Source of the DNA: a virus
Strand: one strand, 5' to 3'
DNA length: 41,995 nt
Virus record (IMG/VR): IMGVR_UViG_3300009049_000009
Coordinates: 1 to 41,995 of that record
Part shown: piece after piece, positions 1 through 7,710 of the stretch
How positions within the stretch are numbered: position 1 is the first letter of the stretch
Layout of the letters: each line of letters begins with the position of its first letter
Made by a program: the position numbers and the translations under genes
The notes under the pieces: model-generated
Databases searched by the model: none
Seen by the model: the letters and a program-made list of their open reading frames with translations, nothing else
Told to the model about the DNA's origin: nothing

Positions 1-149
1 AATTTTGCGCTTGGAGGTGATGTACCTAAGCCTACGTTTCCTGTAAAATTGTTGTACATTAAGTCGCGTTGGCTGTTAATGTTTGCACAGCCGGTGCTGT
101 TAATGTTTGCACAGCTGGTGCTGTTACCGTTAGTTATAGTGTAATCCAT
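1..149 (-). CDS. Fibre-like protein, N-terminal fragment (runs off the left edge)
   Basis: The frame opens with ATG at 149 and continues off the window. The translated start is Thr/Asn/Ser-rich, carries an 8-residue duplication (NSTGCANI type), and reaches a GNVGLGTSPPS segment. That segment resembles the GNVGIGTTSP module repeated nine times in the large fibre at 23128-26877, so a second fibre or spike component is likely. Only 49 residues are visible, and the function is inferred from this one module. It is the last minus-strand gene, 5 bp after a 50-aa gene. Confidence 0.55.
   Translation of the reverse strand, partial: MDYTITNGNSTSCANINSTGCANINSQRDLMYNNFTGNVGLGTSPPSAK
72..119 (-). repeat. 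24-bp tandem repeat, two copies plus a partial third
   Basis: Units at 72-95 and 96-119 differ by one base, and a third starts at 120. The unit is in frame and encodes eight residues of the fibre-like N-terminus, so copy-number change would lengthen the protein without a frameshift. Confidence 0.8.
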
Positions 150-154
150 ATTTT

Positions 155-307
155 TTAATTATAAATAGTTAATGCTATGTCTATAAGAGGTAAGTATAAA
201 ACGTGTATTTTTGAGTCCTCCATTTCATAACTTCTTATGCCTATTAAAAATCCTGGGTAAAAACCTAATTCAATTGACCATGCTGCTTTGTTTTCGTTGT
301 CTTTCAT
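155..307 (-). CDS. Small conserved-looking phage protein, 50 aa
   Basis: The frame starts MKDNENKAAW and ends in a hydrophobic tail (VLYLPLIDIALTIYN). ATG at 307 overlaps the TGA of the upstream 56-aa gene (ATGA), which indicates translational coupling. The central stretch SIELGFYPGFLIGIRSYE resembles short hypothetical proteins I associate with marine phages. No function can be assigned. It is too short to rest on length alone; the support is the coupling and the composition. Confidence 0.6.
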   Translation of the reverse strand: MKDNENKAAWSIELGFYPGFLIGIRSYEMEDSKIHVLYLPLIDIALTIYN

Positions 308-474
308 GTGCTTGTAATTCCGTATTTTGTTTGTAATTTAACTAAATCTTTATATCTAATCCTACCTTTAACTTCCCAACTCCATTTAACCCATTTATCA
401 ATCTGTCGCTCGGCATACTTTTGCTTGGCTATGATCTTTGCTTCTCTAGGATTATTTGTACCGTTTCGTCGCAT
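304..474 (-). CDS. Small basic protein, 56 aa, overlapping the endonuclease gene
   Basis: This frame starts MRRNGTNNPREAK with ATG at 474, inside the end of the endonuclease gene (46-bp overlap in another frame), after AAAGGA. It ends on the ATGA coupling with the next gene. The product is Lys/Trp-rich (DKWVKWSWEVKGR) and probably helical. The family is not recognised. The overlaps at both ends fit the compact minus-strand operon, but the long overlap lowers confidence. Confidence 0.5.
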   Translation of the reverse strand: MRRNGTNNPREAKIIAKQKYAERQIDKWVKWSWEVKGRIRYKDLVKLQTKYGITST

Positions 475-896
475 TCCTTTTGGTTTTGTGGTTTATAAAG
501 CGTGTGTCCTGGAAACTGATTAGATACTAATAACTTAAACATCTTCCATCTCAATGGAAATGACTCATTAGCTCTACCTTTAGTTTCTATTATAAAGTCT
601 TCACCAATAAAATCAGGAGTATATTTTATAGGTAGTATTCTTTTACAACCTCTATTTTTATAATCCCCTTTGCTATTAGCTTGTCTTTCATATACTTCAT
701 TTTCAAAATGAAATCCGTTTAACAAAACAAAAGTTTCACCTTCGTATTTTGTTTTTATCTTTGCTTTCTGTAAAGCAATATACATATATTTTTCCAGACC
801 TGAAGCAAAGTCAATACCATCATATGATACTTTCTTTGCTCTTACCGGACCGCGCTTGCCGCTCTTTCTTTTAAATGACTTCCTCATAGTCAACAT
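429..896 (-). CDS. PD-(D/E)XK endonuclease, Holliday-junction-resolvase or DUF1064-like
   Basis: This 155-aa protein has a basic N-terminus, then an FASGLEKYM segment whose Glu is the usual first acidic residue of PD-(D/E)XK nucleases. It continues with YTPDF (catalytic Asp) and FIIETKGR (the ExK pair), the order seen in T7 endonuclease I-like and DUF1064 enzymes. These cut branched or damaged DNA during phage recombination and packaging, or degrade host DNA. The start could also be the second ATG at 887 (MRKSFKRK). It overlaps the upstream MazG-like gene by 26 bp, and a 56-aa gene is nested over its end. The fold is fairly certain; the substrate is not. Confidence 0.75.
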   Translation of the reverse strand: MLTMRKSFKRKSGKRGPVRAKKVSYDGIDFASGLEKYMYIALQKAKIKTKYEGETFVLLNGFHFENEVYERQANSKGDYKNRGCKRILPIKYTPDFIGEDFIIETKGRANESFPLRWKMFKLLVSNQFPGHTLYKPQNQKECDETVQIILEKQRS

Positions 897-1134
897 CTAA
901 GTCACTTAATAAATCTTCTTGAAGATCTGTAGTATAAACTTCTTTAGCTTTTTGTAAATACAATACAGCATCCATAAGTTCTTCTTGTAAATGATTAAGC
1001 CATTCAAACATCTTTGATGGGTCATCTTGCAGTGTTACACCGTATTTGGCAAAGCCAACATCTGATCTTGACACGAATTTATCTACAACTCTTTCAACAA
1101 CTGGGTCTCTAAATTCTATTTGTTTTTTATTCAT
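871..1134 (-). CDS. MazG-like (all-alpha NTP pyrophosphatase type) small protein
   Basis: The 87-aa protein contains SDVGFAKYGVTLQDD followed by the helix FEWLNHLQEELMDAVLYLQKA. The acidic EELMDA pattern resembles the metal-binding helix of MazG/dUTPase-type all-alpha NTP pyrophosphatases found in phages. Such enzymes hydrolyse non-canonical or excess NTPs. The start overlaps the stop of the upstream GIY-YIG/MazG gene (TAATG), so the two are co-translated, and ThyA lies one gene further up. It is shorter than typical MazG, so the assignment is by motif and context. Confidence 0.55.
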   Translation of the reverse strand: MNKKQIEFRDPVVERVVDKFVSRSDVGFAKYGVTLQDDPSKMFEWLNHLQEELMDAVLYLQKAKEVYTTDLQEDLLSDLDVDYEEVI

Positions 1135-1898
1135 TATAAAGTTTGTTTTACAAATGTTCCATTAATCATTTTACCTTGACGATCTTTAATAACACCGTAA
1201 GCAGATGTTATACAGTCTTCAATGTTATGACCTCTTAGTTTTGCTAAGTTAGTCAAAACAACGACCATATCACCAATAGCATCAATAACTTCTGTCTCAT
1301 CATTTTTTAATAAAGCTTGAGCTAGCTCACCTGCTTCTTCCATTAACTTTATATATTGAGTTCTAGAATCACCAGACTTGTATATACCTTTTGCTTTAGC
1401 CCAAGCTCTTATGTCATCATACACGGTGTTAGAAGGAGCTTTCACTTCGCTTGCTAAAAACTCCGAAGCGTAAGCTTTATTATAAATGTAACATCTGTTT
1501 ACATTAAACATAGATACTTTAGCGTTTTTACATATCCAATTAATAGTTTGATCGTCTAAGCCAAATGTACCGTGATCAGTCGCCCATTTAAGACCCATGT
1601 TATCCATTAAATTGCCTTTTAATTTATTAATCGGCATTGGAAATGTTGTTGTTTGCTCTGTTGAATTTAATTTCATTTTATTATTTTTATTGATTAAATT
1701 TTTATAAGATTGTCTGTCAACTTTATATCTATAAGACTTTTGAAGTTCTATTTCACGGCCTGATATATAATCTATATCTGTTGACTGTTCAAGAACTTCA
1801 TACTCACCCTCCTTATATCCTTGCATAAGGGTAACTCTATTCTTAAGATTACGTGTAACACCAATTTTTTTACCCGGAATGTGGTATATATAATACAT
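1134..1898 (-). CDS. GIY-YIG-like domain fused to a MazG-like nucleotide pyrophosphohydrolase
   Basis: This is a 254-aa two-domain protein. Residues 1-65 start MYYIYHIPGKKIGVTRNLKNR, a GIY-YIG-like pattern (YIY, GKKIGVT, conserved Arg, later Glu/Gln-rich helix). Residues 90-150 are a linker of unknown fold. Residues 160-245 carry MEEAGELAQALLKND and EVIDAIGDMVVVL, the ExxE and ExxD metal-binding helices of MazG. MazG enzymes hydrolyse NTPs to NMPs and help shape nucleotide pools. The neighbours ThyA and a second MazG-like gene fit that role. Whether the GIY-YIG-like part is an active nuclease cannot be told. Confidence 0.75.
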   Translation of the reverse strand: MYYIYHIPGKKIGVTRNLKNRVTLMQGYKEGEYEVLEQSTDIDYISGREIELQKSYRYKVDRQSYKNLINKNNKMKLNSTEQTTTFPMPINKLKGNLMDNMGLKWATDHGTFGLDDQTINWICKNAKVSMFNVNRCYIYNKAYASEFLASEVKAPSNTVYDDIRAWAKAKGIYKSGDSRTQYIKLMEEAGELAQALLKNDETEVIDAIGDMVVVLTNLAKLRGHNIEDCITSAYGVIKDRQGKMINGTFVKQTL

Positions 1899-1906
1899 AT
1901 TTATTT

Positions 1907-2731
1907 TTATTTGCCAACGCTTAACTCTGCTTTGATTGCAGACAAAGGATTGTAGTTAATTAATTTAATTTTATTTGATTCAGGTATATATAAATCATTA
2001 CTGATACTTAAAAATATACCGCTATCTAATTCTAATTGAGGAAGCTTTGGATTGTGTCTTCTTCTAAACTCCCTAGCCTGATCTAAATGATTGTTGTATA
2101 AGTGACAATCGCCTAGTTGACCAATTAATTGACCAGCTTTTAACTCAGCTCCTTTAGCTAACATTTCTAATAGCAGACCATACATTGCAATATCGTAAGG
2201 TAAACCTAAGAAAACATCGGCAGATCGCTGTTGCCACATCAAATCCATAACACCATTATTTATATAAACTTGAAAAGCATAATGGCAAGGAGGTAAAGCC
2301 ATATCAAATATCTCGTGTGGAGCCCATGCGCTAACTATAAGACGTCTAGAATGCGCGTTAGTATTGATGCTATGCACAAGATTTTTAAGCTGATCTACGC
2401 CGTTAAAATCACGCCACTGTTTTCCATACACAGGACCTAATGTTTCGTCTGTTCTACCTGAGCGTTCATAATCTGGCCGCCAATACTTAACACCATTATC
2501 TTCAAGATATTTTAAATCTGTTCTACCTTGTAATATCCAAAGTAATTCGGTTCTTGCAGCATTAAAACTTATTTTTTTTGCTGTAAGGATAGGGAAGCCA
2601 AGTGACATATCGTGCCTGATTGTTCTTCCAAAGACAGACTTTGTCCCAGTCCCTGTTCTATCCGACTTATCCATTCCTGTGTCGAGTATTTCTGATAATA
2701 ATCCTTTGTATTCATTCTTTATATTTATCAT
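1907..2731 (-). CDS. thyA: Thymidylate synthase (ThyA type)
   Basis: A 274-aa enzyme that methylates dUMP to dTMP using methylene-tetrahydrofolate. It shows DRTGTGT near residue 24 (dUMP phosphate binding), WILQGRTD, the catalytic Cys149 in LPPCH, and QRSADVFLGLPYDIA, all in the order and spacing of ThyA; the length is normal. I chose ATG at 2731 (MINIKNEYKG) over upstream codons because it starts just before family homology and leaves a 20-bp overlap with the upstream gene. It sits with two MazG-like genes, so the group supplies and cleans the deoxynucleotide pool for replication. Confidence 0.95.
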   Translation of the reverse strand: MINIKNEYKGLLSEILDTGMDKSDRTGTGTKSVFGRTIRHDMSLGFPILTAKKISFNAARTELLWILQGRTDLKYLEDNGVKYWRPDYERSGRTDETLGPVYGKQWRDFNGVDQLKNLVHSINTNAHSRRLIVSAWAPHEIFDMALPPCHYAFQVYINNGVMDLMWQQRSADVFLGLPYDIAMYGLLLEMLAKGAELKAGQLIGQLGDCHLYNNHLDQAREFRRRHNPKLPQLELDSGIFLSISNDLYIPESNKIKLINYNPLSAIKAELSVGK

Positions 2732-2966
2732 AATAATATTTAGAGTATTCAAATATTTTTTGCCATATCTCATTTTTACCAAAAGATTCTGGACTTGTTG
2801 TAGTTTTACCGTTTTGTGTTATATCAATATGCCAAGCACTGTTGTTTTTAGCGTTAGCTGCAATAGCTATATTGTTTCTTACACACCATCTATAGGGGAT
2901 CCAGAACTCTTCTTTATAAGGAACACTACCCATATTAACCGCCTTCTTTTTATTACCGCTACCCAT
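2712..2966 (-). CDS. Hypothetical protein, 84 aa
   Basis: The frame starts MGSGNKKKAVNMGSVPYKEEFW and is rich in aromatic and basic residues (WIPYRWCVRNN, FEYSKYYYDKYKE). It has no membrane segment and no known motif. It abuts the primase-helicase stop (1-bp spacing) and overlaps thyA by 20 bp, so it is translated with replication genes. Function unknown; a replication or nucleotide-metabolism accessory is only a guess from position. Confidence 0.65.
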   Translation of the reverse strand: MGSGNKKKAVNMGSVPYKEEFWIPYRWCVRNNIAIAANAKNNSAWHIDITQNGKTTTSPESFGKNEIWQKIFEYSKYYYDKYKE

Positions 2967-4679
2967 TTAGTCCCAAGGCATTTTCTCGCCTGTTATATTT
3001 AAAGGTTCATAAGGAATAAAACAACCTGACTTTGGTTCCCATTTAAAATGTGCTTCAGCTTGATTGGTACCTAAGTTTTGAAACTTAACTTTTAATACTT
3101 TGGCTTTCACGGTGTTATCATCATAGTTTCTATGAACCAATATTCCGTGATAAGAAGCATCATACCATTCACCACCACCCTTAATAGAATACATGGTAGG
3201 TTCTTCAATTTGTCCCTCTTTATTCTTATACATTTTAGTTGGATGAGCTACAATAAATACTAGTACATCATACTTTTTAGCAAAGATTTCTATCTTCTGT
3301 AAGTATTCCATAGTATATCTATTGACATCATCAGATCCGCTGACGTCTCTAACTTTATTAAATGGGTCAATAACTAAACACTTAATACCTTTACGTTTAA
3401 CAAGCTCAGCTGCTTTCTTTAAAACAGAATCTAATGTATATCTTTCCATGTCAATATGAAAGTAGTTATCATTACAGTGATCTGCTATTTGGTTCCAACG
3501 ACCTCCTCCAATATCTGCTTTAGTAGGCATACCTTGCCAAGTCTTACGCATTAACTTATGAGCATGTAAATATGTTGGTTGATTTTCAGGTGAAGCAAAT
3601 GCCGTTTTCCACCCGTAATTCGCATTATAGCCGACCACCATTTGATCAACAAAATCGCTTTTACCAGATGAAGGGATACCAGTGACCGTAATAAATTGAC
3701 CAGTGTAAGTTGAAAATATATCATCAAAATTTTGAAGGCCAACTTGAAATCCAGGTTTAAAACCATTACGTACAAAATCAGTAACCTCATCTTCAATATC
3801 CCTAAACGTTGTAACGTTCTCAAGTGGGACAGGCTTTGCTCCTGTAATTCTAGTTGTGAGTTTTTCTTTTCCATACTTTAATAAATATTCATTAGCATCT
3901 TTACAATCTTCAAATGTAGTTATATAACAAACTTCAGAGCCTAACCTACGTATCAACTCTGTTTGTAATGCTTGTCCAGCTTCATCAGAGTCAACAGCTA
4001 ATATAATTTTATCTTTGTCTTCAAAGTAATCAATACAAGCATCTAAATAATCTAAGTTGTTTGTATTAAGAGTTGCTCCGTTAGGAACTGATATAGCGTT
4101 TGTTATACCAGCTTCGTGTAGTGCAAGCACATCCATTTCGCCTTCAACAATAACACAATGTTCAAAACCTACAATGCTATCTATATTATAAAAGACTTTC
4201 TCAGCCCCCTTAAATAATTTAAAGTTCTTTCTTCCATCTCGGTATTTAACATTAGTTAATTCACCGCCCATAAAATAATTGAACTTTATTACATTCTCAG
4301 ACTTCTGCGTTTGCGGCATCCATTCTGGACCTTCGGTAACTTTTAAATCATTAAGTGTATCAACAGATATTCCTCTAGTTTTAAACCATTCTTGGACCTT
4401 AGATCCTGGTTCTTTTATAACTATTTTATCTGGTTTTACATATATTTTTTCAGCCTTACCTTTACGTTTGTATGTGTGTAGTTGAAAAGAATTGTGACAA
4501 TTGTGGCAGGTACCTATTCCTCTTGTCCAGTCGTAAGAAGCACATTGTGCTTTTTTATTTTTAGACTTTCTATCAGAAGAGCACAGGGGACATATCCCCT
4601 GCTTCTTACCTTCTTCGAGTTTGTGTTGATTGAACTCGTCTATAACGAAACCATTTATTTCCGTTGTCTCTACTTGCAT
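2967..4679 (-). CDS. DNA primase-helicase, T7 gp4 type
   Basis: This 570-aa replicative protein combines primase and DnaB-type helicase. An N-terminal zinc-binding domain has CPLC at 30-33 and CHNC at 58-61. A Toprim domain follows, with VEGEMD (178-183) and DSDEAG (230-235). The C-terminal RecA-like ATPase has Walker A GIPSSGKS (334-341), Walker B CLVIDPF (434-440) and VFIVAHPTKM (474-483). It unwinds the fork and lays primers. No polymerase is in the window. It leads a transcription unit behind a copy of the 35-bp promoter-like motif (4701-4735). Confidence 0.95.
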   Translation of the reverse strand: MQVETTEINGFVIDEFNQHKLEEGKKQGICPLCSSDRKSKNKKAQCASYDWTRGIGTCHNCHNSFQLHTYKRKGKAEKIYVKPDKIVIKEPGSKVQEWFKTRGISVDTLNDLKVTEGPEWMPQTQKSENVIKFNYFMGGELTNVKYRDGRKNFKLFKGAEKVFYNIDSIVGFEHCVIVEGEMDVLALHEAGITNAISVPNGATLNTNNLDYLDACIDYFEDKDKIILAVDSDEAGQALQTELIRRLGSEVCYITTFEDCKDANEYLLKYGKEKLTTRITGAKPVPLENVTTFRDIEDEVTDFVRNGFKPGFQVGLQNFDDIFSTYTGQFITVTGIPSSGKSDFVDQMVVGYNANYGWKTAFASPENQPTYLHAHKLMRKTWQGMPTKADIGGGRWNQIADHCNDNYFHIDMERYTLDSVLKKAAELVKRKGIKCLVIDPFNKVRDVSGSDDVNRYTMEYLQKIEIFAKKYDVLVFIVAHPTKMYKNKEGQIEEPTMYSIKGGGEWYDASYHGILVHRNYDDNTVKAKVLKVKFQNLGTNQAEAHFKWEPKSGCFIPYEPLNITGEKMPWD

Positions 4680-4700
4680 AGGTTATTTGATTTAATTTAA

Positions 4701-4735
4701 TTATATTATCAATAGTTGATCGTGTTTAGTTTGTA
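4701..4735 (-). promoter_or_regulatory. 35-bp promoter-like motif, copy 1
   Basis: Read on the minus strand: TACAAACTAAACACGA, eight variable bases, then TTGATAATATAA. It ends 22 bp before the primase-helicase start and follows the SSB gene in map order. One of eleven copies; see the sigma factor entry. Confidence 0.7.
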
Positions 4736-4739
4736 TTTA

Positions 4740-5057
4740 CTAAAACGGTAGATCATGTGGCTGCGCTGTAAAAGAATTAGCTGGAGCTTGCTGCCCTTGA
4801 CTGTCTTCTCTTGGAGCTGCATTCACATTTTCTCCGTTCGTCCAAACAACTTTCACATTTCCTAAATAAACTTTAGGTGCTTTAGCATCACGCTCTTCTT
4901 TTGATTGATCAACAATAACTGGTCCTTGATTACCGAACTGGTCTACGTCGTCGTTGATAGTAATTGTAATAGGTAGGTAGCTACCTTTCTTACCCTTGTA
5001 GATTTTGTCTTTAGGGATTTCATTTAAATTGATGTTTGCTTTAATAATACTTGCCAT
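4740..5057 (-). CDS. ssb: Single-stranded DNA-binding protein-like
   Basis: The 105-aa protein has a beta-rich core (GSYLPITITINDDVDQFGNQ, KVYLGNVKVVW), a Gln/Ala/Pro-rich flexible linker, and the acidic-hydrophobic tip HDLPF. That tip resembles the SSB C-terminal tail that recruits partner proteins. The neighbours are a PD-(D/E)XK exonuclease and an ERF annealase, which supports a role in coating ssDNA during replication and recombination. It is shorter than E. coli SSB and the OB fold is not provable by eye. Confidence 0.75.
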   Translation of the reverse strand: MASIIKANINLNEIPKDKIYKGKKGSYLPITITINDDVDQFGNQGPVIVDQSKEERDAKAPKVYLGNVKVVWTNGENVNAAPREDSQGQQAPANSFTAQPHDLPF

Positions 5058-5068
5058 AATTTCCTTTT

Positions 5069-5809
5069 TTATAAAGTCTTGTTAATAAAATAATCTTTTG
5101 GATCGAAATCCGGGTTATCGTAAAACAATTTATATTGTTCCACGGCTTGTTGTACTTTGTCCTTACCGCTTTCATAGAAAGCATCTGAACAATCAAAGAT
5201 ACCAATTTGGCCTGTCTTTTTATCTATTGCAATAAAAATTAGATCATAACCGAATATCTTACGATAAATATATGCTTGACTGTCGTAGTTATAACGGAAA
5301 GCTGAGCTTCTGAATTTTGTTATATCACTTGTTGTTTTTAAATCAACAATTAATCTTTCGTCGTGATTAACAATATCTGCTTTACCTTTCCACCATAATC
5401 CTTCAATCTCTTTAATTCCAGGCTGTTCATACTCAACATTGATACCTTCTATTAATCCTTTACAGACATTGTTAGCCTTCATTGTATCGATTAACATTTC
5501 TAGGTTATCTACTTCATGTTGTAGTAAACACATTTCCCCTCCTGAAATCTCCTTGTACGCTTTTGTATTTCTTGTTGATGACTCTACGATCTTATACTTT
5601 TTGAGTTTATTTGGCTCAAGTATTGCTGTGTGAAAGTAGCCTCCGATTAAAAAATTAATGTTTGGCTTTTGAGGTGTGCCAAGCGCTAAAGGGTTTGTTA
5701 ATAATGTCATAATGTCAGAATTGCTTCTAAATTGACGACCAAAAGCTCCATAATATTGCTCATCGTCTACAAGTTTATCTAGCACTTCTTTTTTATTCCA
5801 CTCTCCCAT
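5069..5809 (-). CDS. PD-(D/E)XK exonuclease (RecE/lambda-exonuclease-like)
   Basis: This 246-aa protein carries HTAILEP near residue 57, the entry motif of phage-type PDDEXK exonucleases, and WKGKADIVNHDERLIVDLKTT, which holds the catalytic Asp and the DxK pair. Such enzymes resect double-stranded ends to give 3' overhangs for a paired annealase. The ERF gene lies directly upstream (1-bp gap) and SSB directly downstream, a complete single-strand annealing module. Confidence in the nuclease fold is high; polarity is by analogy. Confidence 0.85.
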   Translation of the reverse strand: MGEWNKKEVLDKLVDDEQYYGAFGRQFRSNSDIMTLLTNPLALGTPQKPNINFLIGGYFHTAILEPNKLKKYKIVESSTRNTKAYKEISGGEMCLLQHEVDNLEMLIDTMKANNVCKGLIEGINVEYEQPGIKEIEGLWWKGKADIVNHDERLIVDLKTTSDITKFRSSAFRYNYDSQAYIYRKIFGYDLIFIAIDKKTGQIGIFDCSDAFYESGKDKVQQAVEQYKLFYDNPDFDPKDYFINKTL

Positions 5810-5810
5810 T

Positions 5811-6365
5811 TTATAGTGTTGTTAATTTAGTTTCTATCTCCTTGGATAGATCGTATTTAGCTTTTATAGCCTCAAGCTTACCTCCTTTTTTAATAAACTC
5901 TACAGCTTTTGGAAATGCTGGGTCTTTTTCTGAAGTTAATGTGCTTTTTGCTTTTGGTGCTTTACCATGTGAATTTATTGCGTCGCTATCGGCTGTATCA
6001 TCAATTAAAAATAAATTACCGAGCGCATACTTTTTGCCATAACTAGAAGCACTACCAAACTTTTGAGGCATCTGCATACCTTTTTGAGCTAAATCAACAC
6101 CGACAATTGCTGTAGCGTGTATAGCATCTTTACCGTCGGTTATAGTTGCTTTTGATTCAAGCATTGGAAACGGAGAGTCTACTAAGACTACTTGCTCATT
6201 AATTATTACTGATACTCCCAACTGTAATAAGAAAGGTTTAGTTGCCTCTAAGATATCTTCGGCACTTCTAAAATTATACTTACCGAATGAATTAAATCTA
6301 CTTTTCTTTGATTTAAATTTTGTCTGGATGGTAGCCAGTTTACTATTTAATGTTTGTTCTTCCAT
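5811..6365 (-). CDS. erf: ERF-family ssDNA annealing protein
   Basis: This 184-aa recombinase starts with a helical region (LATIQTKFKSKKSRFNSFGK), followed by YNFRSAEDILEATKPFLLQLG, VSVIINEQ and the signature KFGSASSYGKKYALGNLFLI typical of ERF annealases. ERF proteins bind ssDNA and pair homologous strands, often with a partner exonuclease, here the next gene. The C-terminal tail is Lys-rich and variable. A GTGTATAGCA repeat copy lies inside the gene at 6117. Confidence 0.88.
   Translation of the reverse strand: MEEQTLNSKLATIQTKFKSKKSRFNSFGKYNFRSAEDILEATKPFLLQLGVSVIINEQVVLVDSPFPMLESKATITDGKDAIHATAIVGVDLAQKGMQMPQKFGSASSYGKKYALGNLFLIDDTADSDAINSHGKAPKAKSTLTSEKDPAFPKAVEFIKKGGKLEAIKAKYDLSKEIETKLTTL
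6117..6126 (+). repeat. Directional repeat, 10-bp match GTGTATAGCA
   Basis: Followed by TC, so 11 of 12 match GTGTATAGCATT. It lies inside the ERF gene, where the complement encodes Ala-Ile-His. Confidence 0.6.
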
Positions 6366-6418
6366 ACTTATATAATTACATATTTAGTTATTTTTTTACA
6401 TTACTTTAAGCACTTAAC

Positions 6419-7183
6419 CTAAAGGTAGTCAAGCACTTGCGTGTGATCTACGTTGTCTATAAGAGTTTGTACTGCTTGCTTTTTTAGCTCTGAAACCGTG
6501 ACATAATCTCTTGCTCCTTTTATGTTTAATTTATCTGCAATTTCTTTTGCTGAGTGCTTAGGACAATCTAATCCGTAAGATAATCTTAACACCTCATATT
6601 CTTTTATGTTTAAATATTTTCGCATTAAACTTGAAAGATAAATATTTAATAAATGTATATTATAATCTTCTGACTTATCTTCAATACTATTAGCCCAAGT
6701 ATCTCCATCGATATCATCGTCGTTTGAAGCTATAGAATCAATACTTAAAAATATTGAATTAAAAAACAGGGCAACAGCTTTTTTGTCTTCAGGATTATTA
6801 CGTATTTCATTTAACTTATGCTCTGGTATTCGCATATCTCCTCTGTTCATATCTATACGCCTTCTAATAGCGCCTTTAACTCTTTTGCTTATAAACGATT
6901 TTAAAGTTTTTTCTATATCTTGAGAATCAACTAATTGAAGCCAGTCTAACCTGTCTACAGACTTAACCAATCCTTCGTTACCTATTTGTATTAGATCGTT
7001 AATACTTAATATTCCAGAAGCTTGATCACTTGTAGAAAACTTTCTAGCTAGATTCTCAACTAGTGGCATAAACTTTATTATAAGTTCATCTCTAGTGTAC
7101 TCGCTGAAGGCTTTATCTTCTGGCATGGATTTCTTAACATCATTCTTATACCTAACGTAGTTTTGTATGTTATACTTTTTCAT
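6419..7183 (-). CDS. Sigma-70-family RNA polymerase sigma factor
   Basis: This 254-aa protein matches sigma region 2 at about residues 35-112: FMPLVENLARKF, LSINDLIQIGNEGLVKSVDRLDW and FISKRVKGAIRRRID, the core-binding and -10 recognition helices. Region 4-like residues 195-250 hold EYEVLRLSYGL, SAKEIADKLNIKG and YVTVSELKKQA, a -35-binding HTH. It would redirect host RNA polymerase to phage promoters. A copy of the 35-bp motif ends 5 bp before its ATG, so it may activate its own gene. Region 1.1 is absent. Confidence 0.88.
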   Translation of the reverse strand: MKKYNIQNYVRYKNDVKKSMPEDKAFSEYTRDELIIKFMPLVENLARKFSTSDQASGILSINDLIQIGNEGLVKSVDRLDWLQLVDSQDIEKTLKSFISKRVKGAIRRRIDMNRGDMRIPEHKLNEIRNNPEDKKAVALFFNSIFLSIDSIASNDDDIDGDTWANSIEDKSEDYNIHLLNIYLSSLMRKYLNIKEYEVLRLSYGLDCPKHSAKEIADKLNIKGARDYVTVSELKKQAVQTLIDNVDHTQVLDYL

Positions 7184-7187
7184 CTGT

Positions 7188-7222
7188 TTATATTATCAAT
7201 TCCTATTCGTGTTTAGTCTGTA
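7188..7222 (-). promoter_or_regulatory. 35-bp promoter-like motif, copy 2 (before the sigma factor)
   Basis: Minus-strand TACAGACTAAACACGA, eight bases, TTGATAATATAA. The ATG of the sigma gene lies only a few bases past the AT box, so a transcript started here would be leaderless or nearly so. Confidence 0.65.
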
Positions 7223-7293
7223 AATTTATTAATTTAATTTTTAACTACCAACATTAAAACGTTCTTTTATCTTAATGTTATAAACAATAAAAA

Positions 7294-7446
7294 TTACTTG
7301 TTTAATTCTTCTTGCAATAGCATAGCTAAGGAAATATCTCTACTTTGCTTACCAACTTCTATTAATTCCTCAGTCTTTGTTTCTCTTTTGCCAAACCATT
7401 TAATGTATTCAGCAAGTGCTTCTTTTAATTCTGTAATTTCGTCCAT
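7294..7446 (-). CDS. Small acidic helical protein, 50 aa
   Basis: The frame starts MDEITELKEALAEYIKWFGKR and ends LLQEELNK. It is almost entirely predicted helix with heptad-like leucines, so it could be a short coiled coil. It is alone between the sigma factor region and the 67-aa coiled-coil gene. Family not recognised. Confidence 0.55.
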   Translation of the reverse strand: MDEITELKEALAEYIKWFGKRETKTEELIEVGKQSRDISLAMLLQEELNK

Positions 7447-7496
7447 AATCGTAATTTTAAAAGCGTACATAAGGGTAACACCAAATATAATTAATA

Positions 7497-7700
7497 CTAG
7501 TCTTCAAGTCTTCTAAGATGGTCTTCTGCTATTTTAATACGCTCGTTAATTCGTGCTAAATTTCGTTTATGTGCTTTTATTAACTCTCGTTTTTCACGTT
7601 CAATCCATCTTATTTCCTGTTCGCATTCATTAGCAATTATAGTTACCCTATGTTCTTTTGGTAATGCGTTAAATCGTTCACTCGCTTCTTTTCGTGTCAT
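7497..7700 (-). CDS. Small coiled-coil protein, 67 aa
   Basis: The frame starts MTRKEASERFNALPKEHRV; from about residue 25 it is a charged helix (EQEIRWIEREKRELIKAHKRNL) that reads as a coiled coil. Function unknown. It is spaced 10 bp from the upstream 80-aa gene, on the same strand and probably in the same transcript. Confidence 0.65.
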   Translation of the reverse strand: MTRKEASERFNALPKEHRVTIIANECEQEIRWIEREKRELIKAHKRNLARINERIKIAEDHLRRLED

Positions 7701-7710
7701 AATTAAATTT

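Noticed and set aside
308-523. 71-codon plus-strand frame at the left end
   Set aside because: It runs antisense to two overlapping minus-strand genes that have better coupling and composition.
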